DNA of 64,000 bases from JBPRGG01 sp051418075 (GTDB lineage Bacteria > Bacteroidota > Bacteroidia > Cytophagales > Cyclobacteriaceae), in the NCBI GenBank assembly GCA_051418075.1, contig JBPRGG010000029.1, positions 186,001 to 250,000 on the forward strand, read 5' to 3'. Within the stretch, counting starts at the first letter, position 1. Each line of letters starts with the position of its first letter. Positions 18,058-27,131 of the stretch are shown piece by piece. A program made the position numbers and the translations under genes. Under the pieces are notes generated by a model, which was not told where the DNA came from, did no database searches, and worked only from the letters and a program-made list of their open reading frames with translations.

Positions 18058-18916
18058 GGAAGAAAAAGTACGAATTGCCATTCAAAAGTCAGGCCGGCTC
18101 AGTGATGATTCATTGACGTTGATCAAGGAGTGTGGGATAAAATTTATCAATGGAAAGGGTAAATTAAAATCAGCCGCAACCAATTTCCCCATTGAATTTT
18201 TGTTCTTAAGAGATGACGATATTCCTGAATATGTAGCGGATGGGGTAGCTGATCTGGGAATTGTGGGTGAAAATGTGATGAGGGAGAAAAATGAAGATGT
18301 AAAAGTATTGAAATCACTGGGTTTTTCCCGCTGTCGTTTATCCCTGGCTGTGCCCCGCGCTTTTGAATATAAAGGTGTCAAAGACCTGGATGGTATGAGC
18401 ATTGCCACCTCCTATCCGGTAATACTTGATCAGTTTCTAAAGGATCATCAGGTGGAAGCAAAGATCCATGAAATTAGCGGATCGGTAGAAATTGCCCCTG
18501 GAATAGGTCTGGCAGATGCGGTTTGTGATATTGTGAGTTCCGGAAGTACGCTTCTCAGTAATGGGCTCAAGGAAGTGGAAACTGTGATGAAATCAGAGGC
18601 GGTTTTAATAGCTGGTCCCAGGTTACCGGAATACAAACAGTCCATCATTAAAAAGCTGCTGTTCAGGATAGATGCTGTGTTATCGGCTAATAATAATAAG
18701 TACATATTACTTAATGCACCGAATAATTCCATTGAGAAAATCGTCAATTTGCTTCCCGGGATGAAAAGTCCTACTGTATTGCCCCTGGCTATGGAAGGTT
18801 GGAGCTCAATACATTCCGTAATCAGTGAAGATGTTTTCTGGGAGGTCATTGAAAATTTAAGGGATGCAGGGGCTGAAGGCATTCTGGTGGTTCCCATTGA
18901 AAAAATGATCCTGTAA
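18056..18916 (+). CDS. hisG: ATP phosphoribosyltransferase, long form
   Basis: A 286-residue protein, which is the long HisG form that works as a hexamer without HisZ. The catalytic domains carry VRIAIQKSGRLSDDS at the start, DLGIVGENVM, the PRPP-binding DIVSSGSTLLSNGL, and a C-terminal ACT-like regulatory domain (about 210-286, PTVLPLAMEGWSSIHSV) that binds histidine for feedback inhibition. It condenses ATP and PRPP, the first step of histidine synthesis. It starts hisG-hisD-hisC-hisB; a 104-base gap to hisD is longer than the later junctions. Confidence 0.95.
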   Translation: MEEKVRIAIQKSGRLSDDSLTLIKECGIKFINGKGKLKSAATNFPIEFLFLRDDDIPEYVADGVADLGIVGENVMREKNEDVKVLKSLGFSRCRLSLAVPRAFEYKGVKDLDGMSIATSYPVILDQFLKDHQVEAKIHEISGSVEIAPGIGLADAVCDIVSSGSTLLSNGLKEVETVMKSEAVLIAGPRLPEYKQSIIKKLLFRIDAVLSANNNKYILLNAPNNSIEKIVNLLPGMKSPTVLPLAMEGWSSIHSVISEDVFWEVIENLRDAGAEGILVVPIEKMIL

Positions 18917-19020
18917 ATCTGATCAGAATTTATGATTGACTTTTAATTGATGATTAAACATTCGTATTTTTCAAAATGCAAAGTAAGCTTTGCTTATAAA
19001 ATGACTTAAACATACAGCTC

Positions 19021-20313
19021 ATGAAAATCGAAAAATATCCGGCCAGGAAAGATTGGGATGACTTGCTCAAACGTCCGGTACAGGATTTTAAAGCTATCAA
19101 AAAGATCGTAAAGCCGATTTTGAAGAAAGTGGAAAGAAAAGGAGATAAGGCTTTAAAAAAATTTGCGGAAGAGTATGACCACGTAGAGCTGAAGGAACTG
19201 TTGGTAAGCCGGAAAGAAATATATGATGCCGAAAAAAAAGTACCAGAAAACCTCAAAGAGGCCATTCATCTGGCTAAGTCCAATATTGAGAAATTTCATA
19301 TGGCTCAACTTGAGGAAATTTTGCAGGTAGAAACCCAACCCGGTGTACATTGCCAACGCAAAAGTGTAGCCATTCAGAAAGTTGGTATTTATATTCCTGG
19401 CGGTACTGCTCCATTGTTTTCTTCGGTTTTAATGATGGGAATTCCGGCCAATATTGCCGGGTGTGAGCAAATTGTACTTTGCTCCCCGCCTGATCACCGG
19501 GGAAAGATCAATGAGGTGATCCTTTATACGGCCAACCTGATTGGTATAGATAAAGTAGTGAAAGTAGGAGGAGCTCAGGCTATTGGCGCATTAGCCTTTG
19601 GTACAGATTCCGTACCCAAAGTGTATAAAATTTTTGGTCCTGGTAATCAATATGTTACTGCAGCCAAACAGATTGTTAATCAGTATGGCATCGCCATTGA
19701 CATGCCGGCAGGGCCTTCAGAAGTGGCCATCCTGGCCGACAAAACAGCTCCTCCGGCTTTTGTAGCAGCTGATTTGCTATCTCAGGCAGAACATGGGGTA
19801 GATAGCCAGGTGCTGCTGGTATCTACTGAGGAAGATGTCATCAAGAATGTTAAAGCAGAAATTAAAAAGCAATTAAATGATCTGCCCCGTAAGGAAATGG
19901 CCAAAGCTGCCCTGGACAACAGCAAAGCCATCCTGGTAAAAAATAAACTGGATGCTATGGATCTGTTGAATAATTACGGACCCGAACACCTGATCCTGTC
20001 CACTGCTGATGCAGATGCAATGGCAGAAAAGGTGAAAAATGCCGGCTCTGTATTTATTGGTAATTTTTCACCGGAATCAGCCGGGGATTATGCTTCCGGT
20101 ACGAATCATGTTTTACCTACCAATGGCTACGCCAAGGCCTATAGCGGCGTGTCGCTGGATAGTTTTATGAAAAAGATCACCTTTCAGAAGTTGACTAAAC
20201 AAGGTATTCAAAATATCGGAAAGGAAATAGAAATAATGGCTGAGGCTGAACAACTGATCGGTCATAAAATGGCTGTTTCCCTGCGACTTAAATATTTACA
20301 GGACAATGTTTGA
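19021..20313 (+). CDS. hisD: Histidinol dehydrogenase
   Basis: A 430-residue enzyme of normal length. IPGGTAPLFSSVLM, the zinc-region DLLSQAEHGVDSQVLLVS, FGPGNQYVTAAK and the C-terminal YGPEHLIL with SAGDYASGTNHVLPT are family signatures including catalytic His and Glu residues. It oxidises L-histidinol to L-histidine with two NAD+, the last step of the pathway. Its end overlaps hisC by 8 bases, pointing to translational coupling. Confidence 0.96.
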   Translation: MKIEKYPARKDWDDLLKRPVQDFKAIKKIVKPILKKVERKGDKALKKFAEEYDHVELKELLVSRKEIYDAEKKVPENLKEAIHLAKSNIEKFHMAQLEEILQVETQPGVHCQRKSVAIQKVGIYIPGGTAPLFSSVLMMGIPANIAGCEQIVLCSPPDHRGKINEVILYTANLIGIDKVVKVGGAQAIGALAFGTDSVPKVYKIFGPGNQYVTAAKQIVNQYGIAIDMPAGPSEVAILADKTAPPAFVAADLLSQAEHGVDSQVLLVSTEEDVIKNVKAEIKKQLNDLPRKEMAKAALDNSKAILVKNKLDAMDLLNNYGPEHLILSTADADAMAEKVKNAGSVFIGNFSPESAGDYASGTNHVLPTNGYAKAYSGVSLDSFMKKITFQKLTKQGIQNIGKEIEIMAEAEQLIGHKMAVSLRLKYLQDNV

Positions 20314-21367
20314 TCTGAAAAAACTTTTACGGTCGCATTTTCTGGACCTGAAGCCTTATGCTTCGGCCCGTGATGAGTATAGCGGGAAAGAAGGTATTTT
20401 TCTGGATGCCAATGAAAATTCTTTGGGTTCAGTAATCAGCCCGGATTACCATCGATATCCAGATCCTTACCAGCGGGATTTAAAACAGGCCCTGTCAAAA
20501 ATCAAAAACGTGCCTCCCCAACATATATTTCTGGGAAATGGCAGTGACGAGGTAATTGACCTGATGATACGGTTGTTTTGTCAACCTTTAACAGATAATA
20601 TTTTATTGTTTCCTCCCACCTATGGTATGTACAGCGTAAGTGCCCGGATCAACCAGGTTCAGGTGAAGGAGGTGCAGCTTAAACCTGATTTTCAAATAGA
20701 TATCAGCGCGGCTTTAAAAGTAATCGATGATAAAACCAAACTGATCTTTGTCTGTTCTCCCAATAATCCCACCGGTAACAGCCTGAACGAAGATGTAATA
20801 GTAAGTCTTCTGGATCAATTCAACGGCATCCTGATCCTGGACGAGGCATACGCAGACTTCAGCCAACAGGAAAGTTTTTCCAGGTACCTCACTTCATATC
20901 CCAACCTGGTGGTGATGCAAACCTTTAGCAAAGCCTGGGGGCTGGCCGGATTAAGATTGGGTATGGCCTATGCATCCACCGATATTATTCACTATTTGAA
21001 TAAGATAAAACCACCCTACAACATCAATAGCAGTACCCAGGCCCTGGCTTTGAAAGCCATTGAGAACGAAGCAGTTAAAAACAAATATGTATCAGAACTA
21101 TTGCAACAGAAAAACTGGCTATCCCAACAACTGAATCAACTGGACCTGGTGGAAAAGGTGCACCCTAGTGATGCCAATTTTTTGCTGGTAAGAATGAAAC
21201 AGGCTCAAAAGGTTTACCATTATTTAATAGAACAAAAGATCATAGTCAGGGATCGGTCTAATGTGTTACTATGTGAAGACTCGCTTCGTATTACCATAGG
21301 AACTGCCACAGAAAATCAGCAGTTGCTGGAACAACTAAAAAGCTTTAAAATACCTTCAATAGCATGA
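20306..21367 (+). CDS. hisC: Histidinol-phosphate aminotransferase
   Basis: A 353-residue fold-type I PLP enzyme. FLDANENSLG opens the substrate site, IFLGNGSDEVIDL and CSPNNPTGN are PLP contacts, ILDEAYADF holds the Asp/Tyr pair, and TFSKAWGLAGLRLGMA carries the Lys that binds PLP. It makes L-histidinol phosphate from imidazole acetol phosphate and glutamate. It overlaps hisD by 8 bases and hisB by 4 (ATGA). Confidence 0.95.
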   Translation: MFDLKKLLRSHFLDLKPYASARDEYSGKEGIFLDANENSLGSVISPDYHRYPDPYQRDLKQALSKIKNVPPQHIFLGNGSDEVIDLMIRLFCQPLTDNILLFPPTYGMYSVSARINQVQVKEVQLKPDFQIDISAALKVIDDKTKLIFVCSPNNPTGNSLNEDVIVSLLDQFNGILILDEAYADFSQQESFSRYLTSYPNLVVMQTFSKAWGLAGLRLGMAYASTDIIHYLNKIKPPYNINSSTQALALKAIENEAVKNKYVSELLQQKNWLSQQLNQLDLVEKVHPSDANFLLVRMKQAQKVYHYLIEQKIIVRDRSNVLLCEDSLRITIGTATENQQLLEQLKSFKIPSIA

Positions 21368-22464
21368 AAAAAAAGATCCTATTCATAGACCGTGATGGAA
21401 CAATCATTGTTGAACCGCCGGAAGACCACCAGATAGATTCACTGGAAAAGCTGGAATTTATACCCAAATCCATTTCTAATCTCCGCAAGATAGCAGAAGA
21501 AACAGATTTTGAGCTGGTAATGGTAACCAATCAGGATGGATTGGGTACGGACTCTTTTCCTGAGGATACTTTTTGGCCTGCTCACCAGAAGATGTTGAAG
21601 ACATTGTCTGGTGAAAATGTTTCCTTTAAGGCCATACATATTGACCGATCCTTTGAACATGAAAACCTGCCTACCCGCAAGCCTGGAATTGCGATGCTAG
21701 AGGCATACCAATCATCCGAATATGATCTGAGTCAATCATTTGTCATTGGTGACCGCCCTTCAGATGTCCTATTGGCCAGAAATCTGGGATGTAAATCCAT
21801 CTTTTTTTCATCAAAGCAAGATGATACTGCTGATTTTTGCTCTGATGACTGGGACCAAATCTATCAATATCTGCGATTACCTGCCCGGATTGCTTCTGTA
21901 CAAAGAAACACCAATGAAACACAGATTTCCATTTATCTGAACCTGGATGGCTCAGGTCTGTGTAATATCCATACTGGATTGGGGTTTTTCGATCATATGC
22001 TGGACCAATTGGGTAAACATTCCGGGGCTGATCTGGAGATTAAAGTGGCGGGAGACCTGGAGGTGGATGAGCATCATACTATAGAAGATACTGCCCTGGC
22101 TTTGGGAGAATGTTTTCTAAGGGCACTGGGGAACAAAAGAGGAATTAATCGTTATGGTTTCCTGTTGCCGATGGATGATGCCCTGGCCCAGGTAGCACTG
22201 GATTTTAGCGGGCGTCCCTGGCTGGTTTGGCAGGCAGAATTTAAGCGGGAGAAAGTGGGTGATATGCCTACAGAAATGTTCTTTCATTTTTTCAAATCAT
22301 TTTCTGATGCATCAAAAAGCAACATCAATATAAAAGTGGAAGGAGATAATGAACATCACAAGATAGAAGCCATTTTTAAAGGTTTTGCCAAATCCATAAA
22401 AATGGCGATAGCCCGTGATATTCAAAAATTGGATAATTTACCCAGTACCAAAGGCGTTCTTTAA
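21364..22464 (+). CDS. hisB: Bifunctional histidinol-phosphatase / imidazoleglycerol-phosphate dehydratase
   Basis: A 366-residue fusion. Residues 1-165 are a HAD phosphatase (FIDRDGTIIVEPP with both Asp, VTNQDG, GDRPSDVLLA). Residues 175-366 are the dehydratase with its two manganese-binding histidine motifs, DEHHTIED and NEHHKIEA, and the end in TKG. In E. coli HisB the phosphatase has a zinc loop of Cys and His; here that stretch reads EHENLPTRKPG without cysteines, so it likely lacks the structural zinc. It is the last his gene here; no hisH, hisA, hisF or hisI follows. Confidence 0.95.
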   Translation: MKKKILFIDRDGTIIVEPPEDHQIDSLEKLEFIPKSISNLRKIAEETDFELVMVTNQDGLGTDSFPEDTFWPAHQKMLKTLSGENVSFKAIHIDRSFEHENLPTRKPGIAMLEAYQSSEYDLSQSFVIGDRPSDVLLARNLGCKSIFFSSKQDDTADFCSDDWDQIYQYLRLPARIASVQRNTNETQISIYLNLDGSGLCNIHTGLGFFDHMLDQLGKHSGADLEIKVAGDLEVDEHHTIEDTALALGECFLRALGNKRGINRYGFLLPMDDALAQVALDFSGRPWLVWQAEFKREKVGDMPTEMFFHFFKSFSDASKSNINIKVEGDNEHHKIEAIFKGFAKSIKMAIARDIQKLDNLPSTKGVL

Positions 22465-22526
22465 GGTATCTTGGGTTAACTGGACAGACTTAGAAATATT
22501 AATTAAACTTAATTGGCATAAAATGC

Positions 22527-22534
22527 TATTTTTG
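22527..22534 (+). promoter_or_regulatory. Candidate -7 element of guaA
   Basis: TATTTTTG matches TAnnTTTG and ends four bases before the guaA ATG, so transcription would begin at or next to the start codon. A -33 TTG is not found at normal spacing. Confidence 0.42.
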
Positions 22535-22538
22535 CGAA

Positions 22539-24068
22539 ATGACTGAGCAGATATTAATATTAGATTTTGGCTCCCAATACACCCAGTTGATTGCCAGGAG
22601 GGTGAGAGAGCTGAATGTATATTGTGAAATACATCCTTTCAATAATATTCCCCCATCTAATCAGGAGATCAAAGGCGTGATCCTTTCCGGCAGTCCATGT
22701 TCAGTAAGGGACGACGGATCTCCTGATATAGATCTGAAGGAATTCAGGGGGAAAGTTCCTATTTTGGGTATTTGTTATGGGGCTCAAATGATGGCTCATC
22801 AACATGGTGGAATTGTGATGCCTTCCGCTACCCGTGAGTACGGACGGGCCCGGCTGAGCAAAGTTGATACCCATTATGACTTGTTAAAGGAAATCTCTAT
22901 TAACTCCCAGGTATGGATGTCGCATGGGGACACCATAGCCCAACTGCCGGATAATTACCAGGTAATAGCCAGTACCAGTTCAGTTAGGGTAGCTGCCTAT
23001 AAAATAGACCAAGAGCCAACCTACGGCATTCAGTTTCATCCGGAAGTAACTCATTCCTCCGAAGGTAAAACAGTACTACGGAATTTCGTGGTGCATATTT
23101 GCGGTTGCCAGCAAAACTGGACACCTGATATTTTTATTGAAACTACTATCGCTGAATTAAAGGATAAACTTAATTCAGGTAATGTGGTTTTAGGATTATC
23201 CGGCGGGGTAGATTCATCAGTAGCCGCTGTGCTGATTCATAAAGCCATTGGGCCAAGACTACATTGTATTTTTGTAGATAACGGCTTACTGCGAAAAAAT
23301 GAATTTGAAGAGGTGCTGGAATCTTATAAACATATGGGTTTGAATGTGAAAGGAGTAGATGCCCGCCAGCAATTTTATGATGCATTGCAGGGGGTCAGTG
23401 ATCCTGAGCTCAAGCGGAAAGCTATTGGTAAAACATTTATTGAAGTATTTGATGCAGAAGCCCACCAGATATCCGGGGTGGAGTGGCTGGCTCAGGGGAC
23501 TATTTATCCGGATGTAATAGAATCTGTTTCAGTAAAAGGCCCTTCTGCTACCATCAAATCACACCATAATGTGGGTGGTTTACCGGAAATTATGCATCTG
23601 AAAGTGGTAGAGCCGCTTAATAGTCTTTTTAAAGATGAAGTAAGGCTGGTAGGCAGGACACTTGAAATTGATACCAAAATTCTGGGCCGGCATCCGTTTC
23701 CCGGTCCCGGCTTAGGCATCAGAATTCTGGGGGATGTTACCCCCGAAAAAGTGCACATGCTCCAGGAGGTGGATCATATTTTTATCAGCCAGTTAAAACA
23801 GGCTAATCTTTATGATGATGTTTGGCAGGCTGCAGCCATACTACTGCCGGTACACTCTGTGGGAGTGATGGGTGATGAACGTACTTATGAAAACGTGGTG
23901 GCTCTCCGGGCTGTCACCAGTATGGATGGAATGACCGCTGATTGGTGTCACCTGCCCTTTGAATTTTTAGGAGAGGTGTCCAGTCAGATCATAAATAATG
24001 TAAAAGGGGTGAACCGGGTAGTTTACGATATCAGTTCCAAACCACCGGCCACCATAGAATGGGAATAA
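22539..24068 (+). CDS. guaA: GMP synthase (glutamine-hydrolysing)
   Basis: A 509-residue protein with an N-terminal glutamine amidotransferase (Cys79 in LGICYGAQ, HPEVTHSS for the His/Glu pair), an ATP pyrophosphatase domain (LSGGVDSS, residues 220-227) and the C-terminal dimerisation domain (LPFEFLGEVSSQIINNV, ending in PPATIEWE). It converts XMP, ATP and glutamine to GMP. It is the first of guaA, a TPR/binding-fold gene and hemL, with gaps of 18 and 12 bases. Confidence 0.97.
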   Translation: MTEQILILDFGSQYTQLIARRVRELNVYCEIHPFNNIPPSNQEIKGVILSGSPCSVRDDGSPDIDLKEFRGKVPILGICYGAQMMAHQHGGIVMPSATREYGRARLSKVDTHYDLLKEISINSQVWMSHGDTIAQLPDNYQVIASTSSVRVAAYKIDQEPTYGIQFHPEVTHSSEGKTVLRNFVVHICGCQQNWTPDIFIETTIAELKDKLNSGNVVLGLSGGVDSSVAAVLIHKAIGPRLHCIFVDNGLLRKNEFEEVLESYKHMGLNVKGVDARQQFYDALQGVSDPELKRKAIGKTFIEVFDAEAHQISGVEWLAQGTIYPDVIESVSVKGPSATIKSHHNVGGLPEIMHLKVVEPLNSLFKDEVRLVGRTLEIDTKILGRHPFPGPGLGIRILGDVTPEKVHMLQEVDHIFISQLKQANLYDDVWQAAAILLPVHSVGVMGDERTYENVVALRAVTSMDGMTADWCHLPFEFLGEVSSQIINNVKGVNRVVYDISSKPPATIEWE

Positions 24069-24086
24069 ATCAGCTATTATAAATCA

Positions 24087-25814
24087 ATGAAATTCAGATT
24101 AATTATTTTTTTATTAGTGTTTACCGGTCATCTGGCCTGGAGTCAGTCTGATCAGGATCGGTATTTAAATGGTAAGGAATTATACCGGCTGGAAAAGTAT
24201 AATTTGGCCATGGAAGCCTTTGAACCATTGATAAATCAAGGTTCAGACAACCCTTTTGTGGAATATGCTTCCTTTTTCTATGCCCTTTCCGCTTACCATG
24301 CCGGTAAATTACCCATGGCCAAAAACATGTTTTTACAGATCAAATCCAAATTTCCCCGCTGGAATCAGCTGGATGAGGTGAATTTTTGGTTGGGACAGAT
24401 ATACTTTGAAAACAGGCAATTCGGTCTGGCCCTTACAACCCTGAATGATATCAATTCATCTCAATTGGAAGATCCTGTGCGCGATATGAAGATGTTTTTC
24501 CTGGATAAGATCGCATCAGTAGATTCCATTTATCAAATATACCAGGATTATGCTGATGATCCGGCTGTGGGAAAAGTGCTGGCCGATAAGATCATGGAGC
24601 AGCCTCTGGTGAAACGTGATATGGAACTGATACAACAACTGGTAGATAAATTTAACCTCAACCAGGATCAGTATAATATTATCCGTCCGGACCGGTCAGT
24701 TAAAAAAGATGAATACCGGATCGCAGTATTGTTGCCTTTTATGTATCAATCTGTGGCTTCAACCAATGCCACCCGAAAAAATTTCGTTTATGAGTTGTAT
24801 GAAGGGGTTAAAATGGCCAGGGACCAGTTGGTTGACCAGGGGGTTAATATCAGGTTATTTGCTTATGATACTAAAAAAGATAGCTCTGTAACTGCCAGAT
24901 TATTGCAAAAGGAAGAAATGGCAGGTATGGATCTGATCATTGGTCCGGTATCTTCAGAAACCATCGATGTGGTGAATTCTTTTTCCTATGAACATAAGAT
25001 TAACATGTTCAATCCTGTTTCTACTAATTCCAAAATCATTGGTAATAATCCCTATTCCTATTTGTTTTTGCCTACTCAGGAAACCCAGGCCAGGCAAACT
25101 GCAGAATTTATGGATTCACGGGTTTCCTCTCCCAGGACCTTAATATATTACGGCGAAAGCCAAAGAGATTCATTGCTGGCATTTAATTACAGCCAGGCTT
25201 TGCAGGATTTAGGGCTGAGAGTTAATCAAATGCGGCAGATAGACCGGTCCTCGGCCAAATCCATATTTGACTTTTTAACCAGTACCAATACCATCATAAC
25301 AGAAGATATGGAGGAAAAAGATGAATATATCATAGCCAGAGACAGTATCGGTCATATTTTTGTAGCTTCTGATTCGGATGACGGCATGATTGCAGCCAAC
25401 CTGATCAGCGCTATTGAAACCCGGCAGGAAAATTTACCAATAGTAGGCTCCGAAGACTGGCTGGATTATTCTTTCGTCATACCGGAACAGTTGGAAAGGT
25501 TAAATGTCCATCTTATCGCACCCTCATTTTTTGACCTGACTTCAGAAAGATATAAGCAGTTTCGGGAAAATTACTTAAGCCGAACCTACACACTGCCTTC
25601 CCGGTTTTCCAGCCTGGGGTATGATATGATGATGTTCCTGGGAAATATGTTGTATGAACATGGGATTTATTTTCAGGTGGCATTTGATGATATAGGCTTT
25701 CAGCCGGGCACACTTTTACCCGGTTACAGGTTTGATGGTTTTCACGATAACCAGTATGTACCGATCGTGCACTTTAAAGAATCGGAATTAATAAATATAA
25801 ATCAACCACAATAA
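24087..25814 (+). CDS. Exported TPR protein with a type I periplasmic-binding fold (LpoA-like layout)
   Basis: A 575-residue protein with a Sec signal peptide (residues 1-19, ending WSQ, no lipobox). Residues 22-150 form TPR-like helices (RYLNGKELYRLEKYNLAMEAF, YALSAYHAGKLPMAKNMF). Residues about 210-560 look like a periplasmic-binding type I domain (YRIAVLLPFMY, LIIGPVSSETI, PIVGSEDWLDYSF). TPR followed by this fold is the architecture of E. coli LpoA, the outer-membrane activator of a penicillin-binding protein, and of some branched-chain amino-acid receptors without transport genes. No ABC transporter lies nearby. Function is not established; LpoA-like activity is only a structural analogy. 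Confidence 0.7.
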   Translation: MKFRLIIFLLVFTGHLAWSQSDQDRYLNGKELYRLEKYNLAMEAFEPLINQGSDNPFVEYASFFYALSAYHAGKLPMAKNMFLQIKSKFPRWNQLDEVNFWLGQIYFENRQFGLALTTLNDINSSQLEDPVRDMKMFFLDKIASVDSIYQIYQDYADDPAVGKVLADKIMEQPLVKRDMELIQQLVDKFNLNQDQYNIIRPDRSVKKDEYRIAVLLPFMYQSVASTNATRKNFVYELYEGVKMARDQLVDQGVNIRLFAYDTKKDSSVTARLLQKEEMAGMDLIIGPVSSETIDVVNSFSYEHKINMFNPVSTNSKIIGNNPYSYLFLPTQETQARQTAEFMDSRVSSPRTLIYYGESQRDSLLAFNYSQALQDLGLRVNQMRQIDRSSAKSIFDFLTSTNTIITEDMEEKDEYIIARDSIGHIFVASDSDDGMIAANLISAIETRQENLPIVGSEDWLDYSFVIPEQLERLNVHLIAPSFFDLTSERYKQFRENYLSRTYTLPSRFSSLGYDMMMFLGNMLYEHGIYFQVAFDDIGFQPGTLLPGYRFDGFHDNQYVPIVHFKESELININQPQ

Positions 25815-25826
25815 AACGAATATTTC

Positions 25827-27131
25827 ATGACTTTAAAGAAAGACATCAGCCAGTCTCTTTTTGAAAAAGCACAAAAACTGATTCCCGGTGGTGTGAATTC
25901 TCCGGTAAGGGCTTTTAAATCGGTTGGAGGTGATCCGGTATTTATCAAGTCAGCCAAAGGGGCTTATGTCTATGATGAGGATGGCAATGAATACATTGAA
26001 TTGATTAATTCCTGGGGCCCTATGATATTAGGCCATGCCAATGAATCCATCGCAACTGCCGTAAAGGAAGCTATTGATAGTTCCTTATCCTTTGGTGCCC
26101 CTACCCGGCAGGAAGTACTGATGGCCCAGTTAATCACCAGCATGGTTCCCTCCATTGAAAAAGTAAGAATGGTGAATTCTGGTACGGAAGCTACTATGGC
26201 TGCGATCAGGCTGGCCCGGGGATATACCAGCCGGGATAAGATCATCAAATTTGAGGGATGTTATCATGGTCATGGTGATGCTTTTCTGATTGCGGCCGGA
26301 AGTGGTGCCGCTACCATGGGAATTCCTGACAGTCCGGGTGTTACCAAAGGTACAGCCAATGATACACTTACTGCGCCTTTTAATGACCTGGAGGCGGTAA
26401 ATGATTTAATCAGAGCCAATCCTGGACAGGTGGCTGCCATTATCCTGGAGCCGGTGGCCGGAAATATGGGCTGTGTTTTACCTCAACAAGGGTTTTTATC
26501 GGGTCTGCGTCAGCTCTGTGATCAGGAGGGAATCGTTTTGATCTTTGATGAAGTAATGACCGGATTTCGTTTATCCAAAGGAGGAGCACAGGAACTGTTG
26601 GGGGTAAGACCAGATCTTACTACCCTGGGAAAGATCATTGGTGGCGGTATGCCGGTTGGAGCCTATGGTGGCAAAAAAGAGATCATGGATTTTGTAGCTC
26701 CTGCTGGACCTGTTTATCAGGCCGGGACCCTTTCAGGCAACCCCATAGCCATGGCAGCAGGTTATGCCATGCTTTCGCACCTGGATCAGCATCCTGAAGT
26801 TTATACCTACCTTAATAATATTACAGAAGAAATCGTAACAGGCATCAGGAGCAATCTGGATAAATTGGAACTGGATTATTCAGTAAATCATCTTGGTTCC
26901 ATGTTCAGCCTCTTTTTCACCAAAAACATGGTATATGATTTTACCAGCGCCAAAACTTCTGACACAGAGCTGTTTGGACAATACTTTAGAGAAATGCTGG
27001 AACTCGGGGTTTATCTGGCTCCTTCTCAATTTGAGGCATTGTTTGTGTCTGTTTCTGTGACTGAGGAAATTGTGGGCAAGATCGTTCAAGCCAACTATCA
27101 AGCCCTGGAAAAAATTCATCAGAAAAGGTAA
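25827..27131 (+). CDS. hemL: Glutamate-1-semialdehyde 2,1-aminomutase
   Basis: A 434-residue PLP enzyme of fold type I. IPGGVNSPVRAFKSVGG at the N-terminus is diagnostic; NSGTEATMAAIRLAR binds PLP phosphate, FDEVMTGFR carries the Asp, and Lys269 in TTLGKIIGGGMPVGA forms the Schiff base. It converts glutamate-1-semialdehyde to 5-aminolevulinate in the C5 route to haem. It is 12 bases after the TPR protein gene, and its last 13 bases overlap the end of the convergent DUF3667 gene. Confidence 0.96.
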   Translation: MTLKKDISQSLFEKAQKLIPGGVNSPVRAFKSVGGDPVFIKSAKGAYVYDEDGNEYIELINSWGPMILGHANESIATAVKEAIDSSLSFGAPTRQEVLMAQLITSMVPSIEKVRMVNSGTEATMAAIRLARGYTSRDKIIKFEGCYHGHGDAFLIAAGSGAATMGIPDSPGVTKGTANDTLTAPFNDLEAVNDLIRANPGQVAAIILEPVAGNMGCVLPQQGFLSGLRQLCDQEGIVLIFDEVMTGFRLSKGGAQELLGVRPDLTTLGKIIGGGMPVGAYGGKKEIMDFVAPAGPVYQAGTLSGNPIAMAAGYAMLSHLDQHPEVYTYLNNITEEIVTGIRSNLDKLELDYSVNHLGSMFSLFFTKNMVYDFTSAKTSDTELFGQYFREMLELGVYLAPSQFEALFVSVSVTEEIVGKIVQANYQALEKIHQKR

